DNA of 64,000 nt from Rodentibacter abscessus (lineage in GTDB: Bacteria; Pseudomonadota; Gammaproteobacteria; Enterobacterales; Pasteurellaceae), in NCBI RefSeq assembly GCF_047160095.1, contig NZ_AP038785.1:310001-374000 (forward strand). Direction: 5' to 3'. The position numbers and the translations under genes were made by a program. Under the pieces are notes generated by a model, which made no database searches, was not told the origin of the DNA, and worked only from the letters and a program-made list of their open reading frames with translations. Positions 1 through 7,738 of this stretch are shown one piece after another. Position 1 is the stretch's first letter. Each line of letters opens with the position of its first letter.

Positions 1-1
1 T

Positions 2-478
2 TTGCAGGATTTTGAGTTCTCCGTACGGGTTAATTTAACCGGTTATTTCTTATGCGCAAGAGAATTTGCCAAATTAATGGTTCGTGATGGGATTAAAGGT
101 CGAATTATTCAAATTAATTCGAAATCCGGCAAAGTTGGTAGCAAACATAATTCGGGTTACAGTGCGGCAAAATTTGGTGGCGTGGGATTAACTCAATCTC
201 TTGCATTGGATTTAGCGGATAAAGGGATTACCGTGCATTCTTTAATGTTGGGAAATTTACTTAAATCACCGATGTTTCAATCTCTTATTCCACAATATGC
301 CCAAAAATTGGGCATTTCTCCTGAAGAAGTTGAGCAGGTTTACATTGATAAGGTTCCGCTAAAGCGAGGCTGTGATTATCAAGACGTGCTGAATGTTCTC
401 TTGTTTTATGCCAGTGAGCAGGCCTCTTATTGTACCGGACAATCAATAAACATTACCGGCGGCCAGGTTATGTTTTAG
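2..478 (+). CDS. srlD: Sorbitol-6-phosphate 2-dehydrogenase, C-terminal part (5' end outside window)
   Basis: Short-chain dehydrogenase that oxidises sorbitol 6-phosphate to fructose 6-phosphate with NAD+ after PTS uptake of sorbitol. About 158 residues are visible; the family is near 260, so the Rossmann nucleotide-binding half lies before the window and the reading frame is already open at base 1. Visible: the active-site serine region INSKSG (about residues 38-43 of the fragment) and the catalytic YSAAK (Y53, K57). The C-terminus CTGQSINITGGQVMF closely matches what I recall of enterobacterial SrlD. The following srlM and srlR support the assignment. The first in-window start-like codon is an artefact of the cut. 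Confidence 0.9.
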   Translation: MQDFEFSVRVNLTGYFLCAREFAKLMVRDGIKGRIIQINSKSGKVGSKHNSGYSAAKFGGVGLTQSLALDLADKGITVHSLMLGNLLKSPMFQSLIPQYAQKLGISPEEVEQVYIDKVPLKRGCDYQDVLNVLLFYASEQASYCTGQSINITGGQVMF

Positions 479-719
479 GCTTCCCCGTTTTCTTTCTTAA
501 TGTAAGAACGCTCTCAACACTCTTTAACTTAATTTCGCTTATTTCTATTCGCTATTTTCTAAGGTAGAAATTTGGTCAAGTGATTTACGGAGAGACTTTT
601 CCATTATGTTAAAGAGCGGTTGCTTTTTGAGTCGTTTTATCTACATTATAGATATAATGGAATTTTGCGATAAATATTTTATTCCGCTCAAAATAAATTA
701 CAAAATATGAGATAATCCT
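479..719. other. Intergenic spacer srlD-srlM, no gene seen
   Basis: These 241 bases separate srlD from srlM, which are closely spaced in the enterobacterial operon. The stretch is AT-rich, with stop codons in all frames I followed and no clear hairpin followed by a T run. An internal promoter for srlM-srlR is possible but I cannot point to a convincing -35/-10 pair. Confidence 0.4.
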
Positions 720-1082
720 ATGATAAACACAACCAATTCGCTTATTTTAATTGCTATTATTGCTTGGATACTGCAACTTTTGCTTGGCTGGTGGCAGGTT
801 TCCCGATTTAATAAGGCGTTTTCGTTGTTATGTCAGCAAGGGAATGTGGGAATAGGTCGCTCTAAGGGACGATTTAAACCTAAAGTAGTCATTGCCGTCG
901 CGTTTGATCAAAACAATCGTGTTGTAAATTCGTTTATTATAAAGGGATTCAGTGTTTTTTCTGCTCCTCAAACGATTACTTCACTGCAAGGATTATTGCA
1001 CAGTGAAATTATTCCTGAGCGGTTTTTTCCGCATAGTAAAGCATCGCAAGATGCGCTAGAGGAAGCAATCCGGTTGCAATAG
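720..1082 (+). CDS. srlM: Glucitol operon activator protein, GutM family
   Basis: 120-residue protein of the GutM/SrlM family, the auxiliary activator of the sorbitol operon in enterobacteria. It has one N-terminal hydrophobic segment (about residues 7-25, LILIAIIAWILQLLLGWW) followed by a basic stretch with GRSKGRFKPK (about 46-55). Length matches the family (about 119). It sits between srlD and srlR, 22 bases before srlR, as in the known srl/gut order D-M-R. How GutM works is poorly defined: it is membrane-anchored, and its role here is by homology and context. Confidence 0.85.
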   Translation: MINTTNSLILIAIIAWILQLLLGWWQVSRFNKAFSLLCQQGNVGIGRSKGRFKPKVVIAVAFDQNNRVVNSFIIKGFSVFSAPQTITSLQGLLHSEIIPERFFPHSKASQDALEEAIRLQ

Positions 1083-1104
1083 CCGAGACTATTACGGATG
1101 TTTT

Positions 1105-1875
1105 ATGAAACCAAAAGAAAGACAACTTGCGATCTTAGATTATTTGCAAAGTAACGGTAGAACTGCCGTTGATACTTTAGCACAACACTTTTCCACAACC
1201 GGTACGACCATTCGTAAAGATTTAACCGTATTAGAGAATGAGCGAAAAGTTTTACGGACTTATGGGAGTGTTGTATTAGCGGGTAATGAGAAAGAAGACG
1301 ATGAATTACCGATGACTAATAAAACCCACATTAATTTGGAACAAAAGCGCAAGATTGCGAAGGCAGCTGTCGGCTTATTGAAAGACGGAGATTCGATGAT
1401 TATTGATTCCGGTAGTACTGTACTGCAAATGATTCCATTGTTGGGAAAACTGGATAATTTAACGATTATGACCAACAGCCTACATATCATTAATAGTCTG
1501 GTAAGTTTGGAAAATAATCATGAATTATTAATGTGTGGGGGGACTTATCGAGCGAGATCCGCTTCTTTTCACGGTGTTTTGGCAGAGTCCACCTTTGATA
1601 AATTTAATTTTGATAAATTATTTATCGGTACTGATGGGTTCGATCTTGAATTAGGATTAACGACTTTTAACGAAGTGCACGGCGTTAGTCAAGCAATGAC
1701 GGGGGCTGCACGGGAAATCATTGTATTGGCAGATTCGTCAAAATTCGGGCGGCGTAGTCCGAATGTCGTCTGTCCGTTAGATAAAATTGATGTCGTGATT
1801 ACTGATAACGGGTTGGATAAACAAATTCATCAAGCTTTGTTAGAACGGAATATTCAAGTGCTTATTGCCGAATAA
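1105..1875 (+). CDS. srlR: DeoR-family sorbitol operon repressor
   Basis: 256-residue DeoR-family regulator. Residues about 1-57 form the helix-turn-helix (RQLAILDYLQSNGRTAVDTLAQHF ends in the recognition helix TTGTTIRKDLTVLE). The rest is the DeoR C-terminal sugar-phosphate sensor fold with the typical IIDSGSTVLQM (about residues 98-108) and LFIGTDGFD motifs. It is the last gene of the visible srl cluster, and the family member in this position represses the operon until sorbitol phosphate is present. No srlQ follows; instead there is a long inverted repeat. Start ATG chosen because the HTH begins within three residues of it. Confidence 0.88.
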   Translation: MKPKERQLAILDYLQSNGRTAVDTLAQHFSTTGTTIRKDLTVLENERKVLRTYGSVVLAGNEKEDDELPMTNKTHINLEQKRKIAKAAVGLLKDGDSMIIDSGSTVLQMIPLLGKLDNLTIMTNSLHIINSLVSLENNHELLMCGGTYRARSASFHGVLAESTFDKFNFDKLFIGTDGFDLELGLTTFNEVHGVSQAMTGAAREIIVLADSSKFGRRSPNVVCPLDKIDVVITDNGLDKQIHQALLERNIQVLIAE

Positions 1876-1934
1876 TAGGATAGATTTAGCCGGATCGGTT
1901 CGGGCTAATTAAAAAACGGTGTTTTTTTGATTTA

Positions 1935-1994
1935 GGACATAGGAGACAAAGTGGTTGATATTTTTTTAGGTCAACCACTTTGTCTATTATGTCT
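1935..1994. terminator. Long inverted repeat between convergent srlR and PEBP gene
   Basis: AGACAAAGTGGTTGA (1944-1958) is exactly complementary to TCAACCACTTTGTCT (1971-1985). The pairing extends outward through GACATA/TATGTC with one or two mismatches, giving a near-perfect stem of about 23 bp with a 12-base T-rich loop. It lies between two genes that converge on it, so a bidirectional terminator is the simplest reading. The T run sits in the loop rather than after the stem, which is unusual for an intrinsic terminator. Confidence 0.6.
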
Positions 1995-2014
1995 TTCAGG
2001 TTGGGTCAATATTT

Positions 2015-2512
2015 TTAAACATCATAAGTTCCCATCACTACGGCTTGATCTAAAATATGTCCTTGCATAGCAAAATGTAGATCATTGAAACGGAAACCGG
2101 TGTTGAGATCAAGTTTGGTGTCAAGGGCGTAAACGATTAATTCATAACGGTGTAGGCAATTCGGTGGTGCCATTCCGCCATAAGCGGAAGCTTCGTTTAA
2201 TTCGAATTTTCCTAAAACGCTTGCCCAAGAATTTGCACCTTGTACATAATCGGTGGCGGTTTGGCTCTCATTTTCCCGTACGCTTGTGCGTTCAAGATTG
2301 GCAATCAGCCAGTGAATCCAAACAAAGCCGCTGGCGGTAATGGCGTCTTTATCTTCCAGTACGACAGCGAAGGATTTTGTGCCTTCAGGTGCATCGGTAA
2401 TATCAAACGGAATGGAGTAGGTCGGCATACCGTTTGGGCTAAATTGTGAGCCGCGTTTACCGTATTTGTCTTCAAACATTCCATTTTTTATGGCTGAACT
2501 GGTTACTTTCAT
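2015..2512 (-). CDS. PEBP-family protein (YbhB/YbcL type, Raf kinase inhibitor-like)
   Basis: 165-residue phosphatidylethanolamine-binding-protein family member of the bacterial YbhB/YbcL branch. Visible family features: the DITDAPEGTKSFAVVLEDKDA segment (read in two parts, about residues 38-58), the WIHWLIANL motif (about 66-74) and the YGGMAPPNCLHRYELIVYAL region (about 111-130) carrying the conserved GxxPP...HRY anion-binding residues. No signal peptide, so cytosolic. Its Shine-Dalgarno AGGAGAG overlaps the rsmC stop TAG, so it is translated in an operon after rsmC. The biochemical role of bacterial members is not established. Confidence 0.85.
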   Translation of the reverse strand: MKVTSSAIKNGMFEDKYGKRGSQFSPNGMPTYSIPFDITDAPEGTKSFAVVLEDKDAITASGFVWIHWLIANLERTSVRENESQTATDYVQGANSWASVLGKFELNEASAYGGMAPPNCLHRYELIVYALDTKLDLNTGFRFNDLHFAMQGHILDQAVVMGTYDV

Positions 2513-2523
2513 TTGATTCTCTC

Positions 2524-3516
2524 CTAGCTTCTTACTGAATAAACTTTGAATTTTGTGGTTTGTGCCAGCACATCAAATTCACCGAAATATTGCTGCAATA
2601 AATCGGGGTAAGGCAAAAAGGCGTTTGCCACAATGCGAAGTTCCCCTCCAGTGTTTAAATACCATTTGGCTTGAGTAATGAGTTCTTTCACTGCACGGTA
2701 AGCGGTATCAATACCATCATGGAACGGCGGATTAGAAATAATGAGATCAAATTTTCCGTCAATATTTGAGAACACATCACTAGCGAAAACACGGGCTTCC
2801 AATTGATTCTCTGCGAGGGTTTTACGGGACGATTCCAATGCCATTGCGTGAATATCCGTCATCGTGATATTGGCTTTCGGATTCATTTTTTTGATTATCG
2901 AACCAATCACACCGGCTCCACAACCAAGATCAAGAACATTGCCTTTAATATGATCGTTGACGGTAGAAAGTAAAAGTGCCGTTCCTACATCCAGTTCATT
3001 CGCACTGAATACACCGGGTAAACTATGGACGATTAAATTATCGAGCCGTGGCGATTGATAGGTTTTCCAAAAAGTATCGAGATCAAAGTGCGGTCGTTTT
3101 TTCAAGGAAAAATGATACAAACCGCAACGGCGTGCAGAATCAATTTTGGCAATATCACCGAATGAAGATAATATTTTTTCTACGGAACGTACGCCACATC
3201 GGTTTTCACCGATAATGAGCATTTCTTGCCCTTCCGAGGCATTGGCGAGAAGCTGCATTAATTGGAATTGTACTTCTTGTTTATTCTTCGTCCAATAATA
3301 GACGATAAGATCTGCTTTACCTTGAAATTCAACGGAAAAATCGACCGCACTTTGTGTTATGGCGTAGTCAAAATAGCAACTCCAAACCTGAACAGATTGG
3401 CAATATTTGGTGAGCTTTTGGGGAAATTGATCGTTAATTCCGCCGGTAAGTAAAACAGATTTTCCCTGAAAAAAGGGAAAGTGACGTGCTAAAACTTCGC
3501 TTTCAAGAGAAATCAC
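2524..3516 (-). CDS. rsmC: 16S rRNA (guanine1207-N2)-methyltransferase RsmC
   Basis: 330-residue SAM-dependent methyltransferase that makes m2G1207 in the 30S subunit. It has the two-domain RsmC layout: a degenerate N-terminal methyltransferase-like half and a catalytic C-terminal half with GNVLDLGCGAGVIG (about residues 192-205, SAM motif I) and the catalytic ISNPPFHDG (about 259-267, NPPF). The length is exactly that usual for Haemophilus RsmC. Start is a GTG at 3516 (not ATG) preceded by AGGA at good spacing. The next gene on the strand begins 11 bases after the stop. Confidence 0.93.
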   Translation of the reverse strand: MISLESEVLARHFPFFQGKSVLLTGGINDQFPQKLTKYCQSVQVWSCYFDYAITQSAVDFSVEFQGKADLIVYYWTKNKQEVQFQLMQLLANASEGQEMLIIGENRCGVRSVEKILSSFGDIAKIDSARRCGLYHFSLKKRPHFDLDTFWKTYQSPRLDNLIVHSLPGVFSANELDVGTALLLSTVNDHIKGNVLDLGCGAGVIGSIIKKMNPKANITMTDIHAMALESSRKTLAENQLEARVFASDVFSNIDGKFDLIISNPPFHDGIDTAYRAVKELITQAKWYLNTGGELRIVANAFLPYPDLLQQYFGEFDVLAQTTKFKVYSVRS

Positions 3517-3629
3517 GCTTTGAATCCTGTGAAGTATTGGTTTAAAATTATGCGCTATTCTAGCAAAGATAGCGCAAATAGAATATTTATTTAGTTGGGA
3601 TCTTGCCCATTTATTGTAAGGAAATGTTT

Positions 3630-4208
3630 ATGAAAAAAGTCGTATTTGTCGCAACAGTGGCTGCATTGTTATCGGGGTGTCAGTTAATTGAGCAAATACA
3701 GGGGCAATCTCAAGCTCCTTCTAAAGTTGAAGTAACGCCGGAGCAGCTTGAAATGTTCAAAAAGTTAGATGCGCAGTTTGAACGAGTGAAGAAAAGCGGT
3801 ACGGAAATTGAATTTAACGGCGAAAAATATGTGAAACAAACCAGAGCGGTGAAATCTGAAATTCCTCGTTTTCTTAGTTTAGCAGCAAGTGTGGATCGTA
3901 CAAATCGTAAAATAATTACCAGCGAGACTTTTTATCTTAAAGATCTCTCCTATGAATCTGCATTAACCGCTCGATATTTAGATGAAAATAAAAGAGTATG
4001 TGATTTACAAACTTTTAGTAGCGACAGAACCCCTTACTATGCTTGTAGTGGGAAAGATTTCCAACGTTTTATCGCCATTGTGAATAAAGATAAAAATATT
4101 CTTTCATTCCGTAGCCTCAAAACTTACCAACAAAAACCAACGGACGCAGAAGAAAAGTCCATTGTTAGAGGATTAATGAATTATCCGTTTGATACCATAT
4201 CCCGTTAG
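3630..4208 (+). CDS. Putative lipoprotein of unknown function
   Basis: 192 residues. Starts MKKVVFVATVAALLSGC: a short signal peptide ending in the lipobox LSGC, so lipid attachment at Cys17 or so after signal peptidase II is likely. The mature part is charged and soluble, with two cysteines (CDLQTF and YACSGKDF) that could form a disulfide. I do not recognise a family. Start chosen at 3630, nine bases after TAAGG; the upstream in-frame ATG at 3624 and a longer alternative have poorer spacing. It lies 9 bases before holD, so the two may be cotranscribed. Confidence 0.7.
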   Translation: MKKVVFVATVAALLSGCQLIEQIQGQSQAPSKVEVTPEQLEMFKKLDAQFERVKKSGTEIEFNGEKYVKQTRAVKSEIPRFLSLAASVDRTNRKIITSETFYLKDLSYESALTARYLDENKRVCDLQTFSSDRTPYYACSGKDFQRFIAIVNKDKNILSFRSLKTYQQKPTDAEEKSIVRGLMNYPFDTISR

Positions 4209-4217
4209 TAAGCGATG

Positions 4218-4625
4218 ATGAATAGACGCGATCTTCTTTTAAAAGAAATGGGGATTACCCAATGGCAATTACACCGTCCCGAAGTGCTACAAGGGGCGGT
4301 GGGTGTTGCGGTTGCTGCACATATTCGATTTATTGTGGTATCAGATGAAAGTTTAAGTCAGCAGCCTTTATTTGACGATGTGCTGCTTAGTCTTGAATTA
4401 AAGAAAGAAGATTGCCTTTGTTTGAATTACGATCAAATCCAACACCTTGAATTAAATCATTCCGTTCGTTATTGGCTATTGGCTGAAAATGCAGAGAAAA
4501 TCGACCGCACTTTGCCTTATTGTCTTAATGCCGAGCGGGTGTATCGTTCGCCTGACTACATAAATTTTCAAACTTCAACGATTGCCAAACGTGAGCTTTG
4601 GCAGCAGATTCAACAGGTTCAATAA
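4218..4625 (+). CDS. holD: DNA polymerase III subunit psi
   Basis: About 135 residues, HolD family. Psi joins chi (HolC) in the clamp loader and links it to single-strand binding protein. The N-terminal NRRDLLLKEMGITQWQLHRPEVLQG is characteristic; this N-terminal peptide is the part of psi that binds the clamp-loader collar. Immediately followed by rimI with no gap, the holD-rimI pairing also seen in E. coli. Two adjacent ATGs (4215, 4218) are possible starts; I chose the second by family N-terminus. Confidence 0.88.
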   Translation: MNRRDLLLKEMGITQWQLHRPEVLQGAVGVAVAAHIRFIVVSDESLSQQPLFDDVLLSLELKKEDCLCLNYDQIQHLELNHSVRYWLLAENAEKIDRTLPYCLNAERVYRSPDYINFQTSTIAKRELWQQIQQVQ

Positions 4626-4626
4626 T

Positions 4627-5067
4627 ATGATTCGGATTCTTACCGTTGAAGAAAATGATTTTGATCGTTTATATGAGATTGAACAACAAGCTCACCTTGT
4701 CCCTTGGTCGCTAGGGACGTTAAAAAATAATCAAGGAGAGCATTATCTTAATCTCAAATTGGTGAAAAATAACCGAATTATCGGTTTTGCCATTTGCCAA
4801 ACAGTATTGGATGAAGCTACTTTATTTAATATTGCGCTAGAGCCTGCTTACCAAGGGAATGGTTTTGGGAAACTTCTATTGATTGGCTTAATGGAAAAGC
4901 TAAAGGAAAAGGGAATTCTAACTTTATGGCTTGAGGTTAGGGAATCTAACCCGGCACGTCAGCTGTATGAAAAACAAGGTTTTAACGAAGTCGATATTCG
5001 CAAAAATTATTATCCGTTGCCCGATGGCAAACGGGAAAATGCTGTTGTTATGGCGTGTTATTTATAG
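4627..5067 (+). CDS. rimI: Ribosomal protein S18-alanine N-acetyltransferase
   Basis: 146-residue GNAT acetyltransferase that acetylates the N-terminal alanine of S18. The acetyl-CoA motif A is QGNGFGKLLL (about residues 76-85), followed by LTLWLEVRESNPARQLYEKQGF (segment about 93-114) with the conserved glutamate and NPAR...LYxxxGF signature of RimI. Start at 4627, one base after the holD stop, is preferred; an upstream in-frame start inside holD would add 15 residues that do not look like RimI. Followed by a clear terminator. Confidence 0.92.
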   Translation: MIRILTVEENDFDRLYEIEQQAHLVPWSLGTLKNNQGEHYLNLKLVKNNRIIGFAICQTVLDEATLFNIALEPAYQGNGFGKLLLIGLMEKLKEKGILTLWLEVRESNPARQLYEKQGFNEVDIRKNYYPLPDGKRENAVVMACYL

Positions 5068-5083
5068 CTAAAAAAGAAAAGAG

Positions 5084-5117
5084 CGGTCGTTATTGAATGA
5101 ATAACGACCGTTTTTTT
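5084..5117 (+). terminator. rimI terminator (and bidirectional with fdhE)
   Basis: CGGTCGTTATT (5084-5094) pairs with AATAACGACCG (5100-5110) around a 5-base loop, followed by seven Ts. The purine-rich run before the stem gives an equivalent T run on the other strand, so it can also end the leftward fdh operon. Confidence 0.85.
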
Positions 5118-6027
5118 AGGCATCTTGAGAAGGGAAAATAAATGGGTTAAGACCGCTACGGGCAAAGCCTTTTTCCTCCATTTCGACATCTAAGAAAATG
5201 GATGCCAAGTCATCTGCCACCGCTTCGACATTCGGATCTTTTTCTTGGAACATCATTTTCAAATAACTTTCGCAGCTACCGCAGGTTTCGGCTCGGATAA
5301 GGGCTAATTTTTCATTTAATGACCATAATTCCAATTTGTCGTGAGCATTGCAATTGGTACATTGGGCGCGCACGAGGTTCCATTCGCTTTCACATAAGGA
5401 GCAGTGTAAATAGCGCAAGCCTTGTGATGTACCGATATGAACCATACTGGCAACCGGCGCAGAGCCGCAAACAGGGCAATAGTGAATATTTTCACTATTT
5501 TCCAAGCGGCTTGCGTGTGGAATTTGTTGCGCCAGTTGTAACCAATAAAGGGAAAGTGCCGCCCAAATGAATACGGCTTTATCACTGCTAACCAAGTTAA
5601 ATTCTTCCGCCAACAATTGGTTTGCCATTTCTTCTAATTCTGAGCTTCCTGCTTTTTCTAGGGATTCAATCGTTGCTGCAACTTGTTCGTTCGCTTTAGG
5701 CTTAATTTCATACAAAATCTCACTTAAATAATCACGCCAAATATCATCGCGTTTGAAATTTTTGGCATTAAGCGGTTTGATCCCATCTAATTGCTCAAAT
5801 GTTTGTTTGGGAAGCGGATTTTTTTCAAACGTAGCCAGTTGACCTTCTACGATCTCTGCGACAAATAAGAGATAATCCGCCAAGGGATGATTTTTGGCTA
5901 AATCACGTAAGCGTTTTGCTCGGCGTTGATAAAGATTTTTAGGGTTGGCAAATAGGATTGCCGGAGTTTCGTAAGCATTTTTTTTCTGCTCTTTGATTTC
6001 GGCTTCTGATAGGATTTTGATGCTCAT
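5116..6027 (-). CDS. fdhE: Formate dehydrogenase accessory protein FdhE
   Basis: 303-residue cytosolic maturation factor for Tat-exported formate dehydrogenases; it binds the catalytic subunit before export. Four cysteine pairs in the C-terminal half, CPVCGSAP, CSLCESEW, CTNC and CGSC (about residues 184-258), form the rubredoxin-like metal sites of the family. It is the last gene of the fdnGHI-fdhE cluster and lies 74 bases after fdnI, separated by a paired-USS hairpin, so it may be transcribed partly by read-through. The same order (GHI then fdhE) is known for the E. coli fdo locus. Confidence 0.93.
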   Translation of the reverse strand: MSIKILSEAEIKEQKKNAYETPAILFANPKNLYQRRAKRLRDLAKNHPLADYLLFVAEIVEGQLATFEKNPLPKQTFEQLDGIKPLNAKNFKRDDIWRDYLSEILYEIKPKANEQVAATIESLEKAGSSELEEMANQLLAEEFNLVSSDKAVFIWAALSLYWLQLAQQIPHASRLENSENIHYCPVCGSAPVASMVHIGTSQGLRYLHCSLCESEWNLVRAQCTNCNAHDKLELWSLNEKLALIRAETCGSCESYLKMMFQEKDPNVEAVADDLASIFLDVEMEEKGFARSGLNPFIFPSQDA

Positions 6028-6055
6028 AATGTTTTTTTATCCGTAGTTTATAAGA

Positions 6056-6085
6056 AAAAGTGCGGTCATTTTTAACCGCACTTTT
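6056..6085. terminator. Inverted USS pair between fdnI and fdhE
   Basis: AAAAAGTGCGGT and ACCGCACTTTT form a stem of about 10 bp around an 8-base loop with T runs on both strands. Such facing uptake signal sequences are known to double as transcription terminators in Pasteurellaceae. Confidence 0.7.
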
Positions 6086-6101
6086 GAGTTGGATTTTTGG
6101 T

Positions 6102-6812
6102 TTATTCCGAAATGCTTTTAAATAGCGCTTTGGTTTTTTCACCTTTTTCTTCGCGTTCAATGTCTTTTTCGAGTTCCGGTAGCACTTCTTTTCGATACCA
6201 TCTAGGGTGATGTTTTTTCGCCCAACGGACGGTTACCCAGCCTTCAATGATACCGCGGATTGAACCCTTCACCCAAAAAGCCATATAAATGTGTACTAAA
6301 ATGCCGGTAAATAGCATAAAAGCACTGGCTGAATGAAGAAGGATAGCAATTCTCAGCACCGGAATTGAGAAATAGTGGGAAAAATACTGACGCCACATGA
6401 TGACACCGGTAATCAATAAAGTAAACATTGCAAGGATCAATGTCCAAAACAACATTTTTTGACCCAGATTATATTTACCGTTATCGGCAACGGCGTGTTC
6501 GTTTCCTTTTAATACCTCAAAAATCCCTTTCATCCAACGAATATCGTTTTTTTCCGGAATGTTGTGATGCCAATATAACGAGCATAAGAAAATAAAGGCA
6601 ATAAACATTAAAATTCCGGTGAAAGGATGAATGGCTCGTGCTAACTGCGGCGTACCGAGAATTTCCGTTAACCACGAAAAATCAGGGAAGAAGAAGGCAA
6701 TTCCGGTAAACATCGTTAAGAAAAAGCAGATTACCAAGAACCAGTGGCTTAAACGTGCAGGGATACGATGGCGAACGATACGGGTATCGTTCGTAATTTC
6801 AAATTTACTCAT
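6102..6812 (-). CDS. fdnI: Formate dehydrogenase cytochrome b556 subunit (gamma)
   Basis: 236-residue di-heme membrane subunit that takes electrons from the Fe-S subunit and reduces quinone. Four hydrophobic helices are visible: about residues 17-38 (LSHWFLVICFFLTMFTGIAF), 53-75, 113-135 (MLFWTLILAMFTLLITGVIM) and 150-175, with histidines in or near the helices (HW, HP, HS, HIYMAF) as heme ligands. Start at MSKFEI (6812), which overlaps the fdnH stop by a few bases; the longer upstream reading lies inside fdnH and adds a lysine-rich stretch untypical of the family. Confidence 0.92.
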   Translation of the reverse strand: MSKFEITNDTRIVRHRIPARLSHWFLVICFFLTMFTGIAFFFPDFSWLTEILGTPQLARAIHPFTGILMFIAFIFLCSLYWHHNIPEKNDIRWMKGIFEVLKGNEHAVADNGKYNLGQKMLFWTLILAMFTLLITGVIMWRQYFSHYFSIPVLRIAILLHSASAFMLFTGILVHIYMAFWVKGSIRGIIEGWVTVRWAKKHHPRWYRKEVLPELEKDIEREEKGEKTKALFKSISE

Positions 6813-7737
6813 CTTTTTTGCCCTCTTGTTCGTCTTTCTCTTCAAATTTTTCGTGGTGATCTTCCACATCCGTTTCTGTATTCGGGCCTACCGTTAAATA
6901 ATGACCGATTTCAGCGAGTGCCAAACCGCCCATTGCAACGGCTGCAACCGGTTTTAATACGTCTTTCCATAAGGTGATACTCATATCAATATGAGGATCT
7001 TTCGGTAATCCGTTGTAAAGTTCCGGTTTATCGGCGTGGTGCAACACATACATCACGTGTGTACCGCCTACTCCCGGCGGGTCATAAAGACCTGCGTTTT
7101 CATAGCCGCGAGATTTAAGATCTTCAACACGTTTTTCCGCATAGATTTTCATTTCCTCTTTCGAACCGAAACGAATTGCACCGGTCGGGCAAGTTTTGAC
7201 GCAAGCCGGTTCTTGCCCCACAGAAACACGATCGACACAAAGAGTACATTTGTACACGCGGTTATCTTCGGGGTTCATTCGTGGAATATTGAACGGACAG
7301 CCTGCGATACAGTAACCGCAACCGATACATTTATCGGATTGAAAATCCACAATACCGTTTTTGTATTGAATAATCGCACCCGGTGCAGGGCAGGCTTTTA
7401 AGCAGCCCGGTTCTGAACAGTGCATACAACCGTCTTTACGGATCAACCATTCCAAACGATCGTTTTCTTCCACTTCGTTAAAACGCATCACCGTCCAGGC
7501 TTTCGCATTCAGATCGACCGGATTGTCATAAATGCCCACACATTGTGCATTAACATCAGAGCGGATGTCATTCCACTCCGAGCAACCCACCTGACAGGCT
7601 TTACAACCGATACAGGTGGAAACATCAATCAATTTGGCAACTTCAACTTTATGATCCCGTGCTTGCGGTGCCGGTGTTAAATCTGAGGTCGCAGAGATCT
7701 TAATAATATCTTGAGATTGTACATCCATTGCTCGCAT
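6805..7737 (-). CDS. fdnH: Formate dehydrogenase iron-sulfur subunit (beta)
   Basis: About 310 residues. Four 4Fe-4S binding groups can be read in order: CIGCKACQVGCSEW, CMHCSEPGCLKACP, CIGCGYCIAGCPFNIP and CTLCVDRVSVGQEPACVKTCP. A single transmembrane helix lies near the C-terminus (about residues 255-275, VLKPVAAVAMGGLALAEIGH), anchoring the subunit to FdnI as in the E. coli enzyme. Start at 7737 (MRAMDVQ) because GGAGG lies seven bases upstream, inside the end of fdnG. The acidic tail after the helix (EDHHEKFEEKDEQEGKK) is longer than I would expect. Confidence 0.93.
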   Translation of the reverse strand: MRAMDVQSQDIIKISATSDLTPAPQARDHKVEVAKLIDVSTCIGCKACQVGCSEWNDIRSDVNAQCVGIYDNPVDLNAKAWTVMRFNEVEENDRLEWLIRKDGCMHCSEPGCLKACPAPGAIIQYKNGIVDFQSDKCIGCGYCIAGCPFNIPRMNPEDNRVYKCTLCVDRVSVGQEPACVKTCPTGAIRFGSKEEMKIYAEKRVEDLKSRGYENAGLYDPPGVGGTHVMYVLHHADKPELYNGLPKDPHIDMSITLWKDVLKPVAAVAMGGLALAEIGHYLTVGPNTETDVEDHHEKFEEKDEQEGKKDE

Positions 7738-7738
7738 A

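Noticed and set aside
7036..7401. 121-codon open frame antisense to fdnH
   Set aside because: It is the complement of a cysteine-rich coding region with strong family identity; shadow of the real gene.
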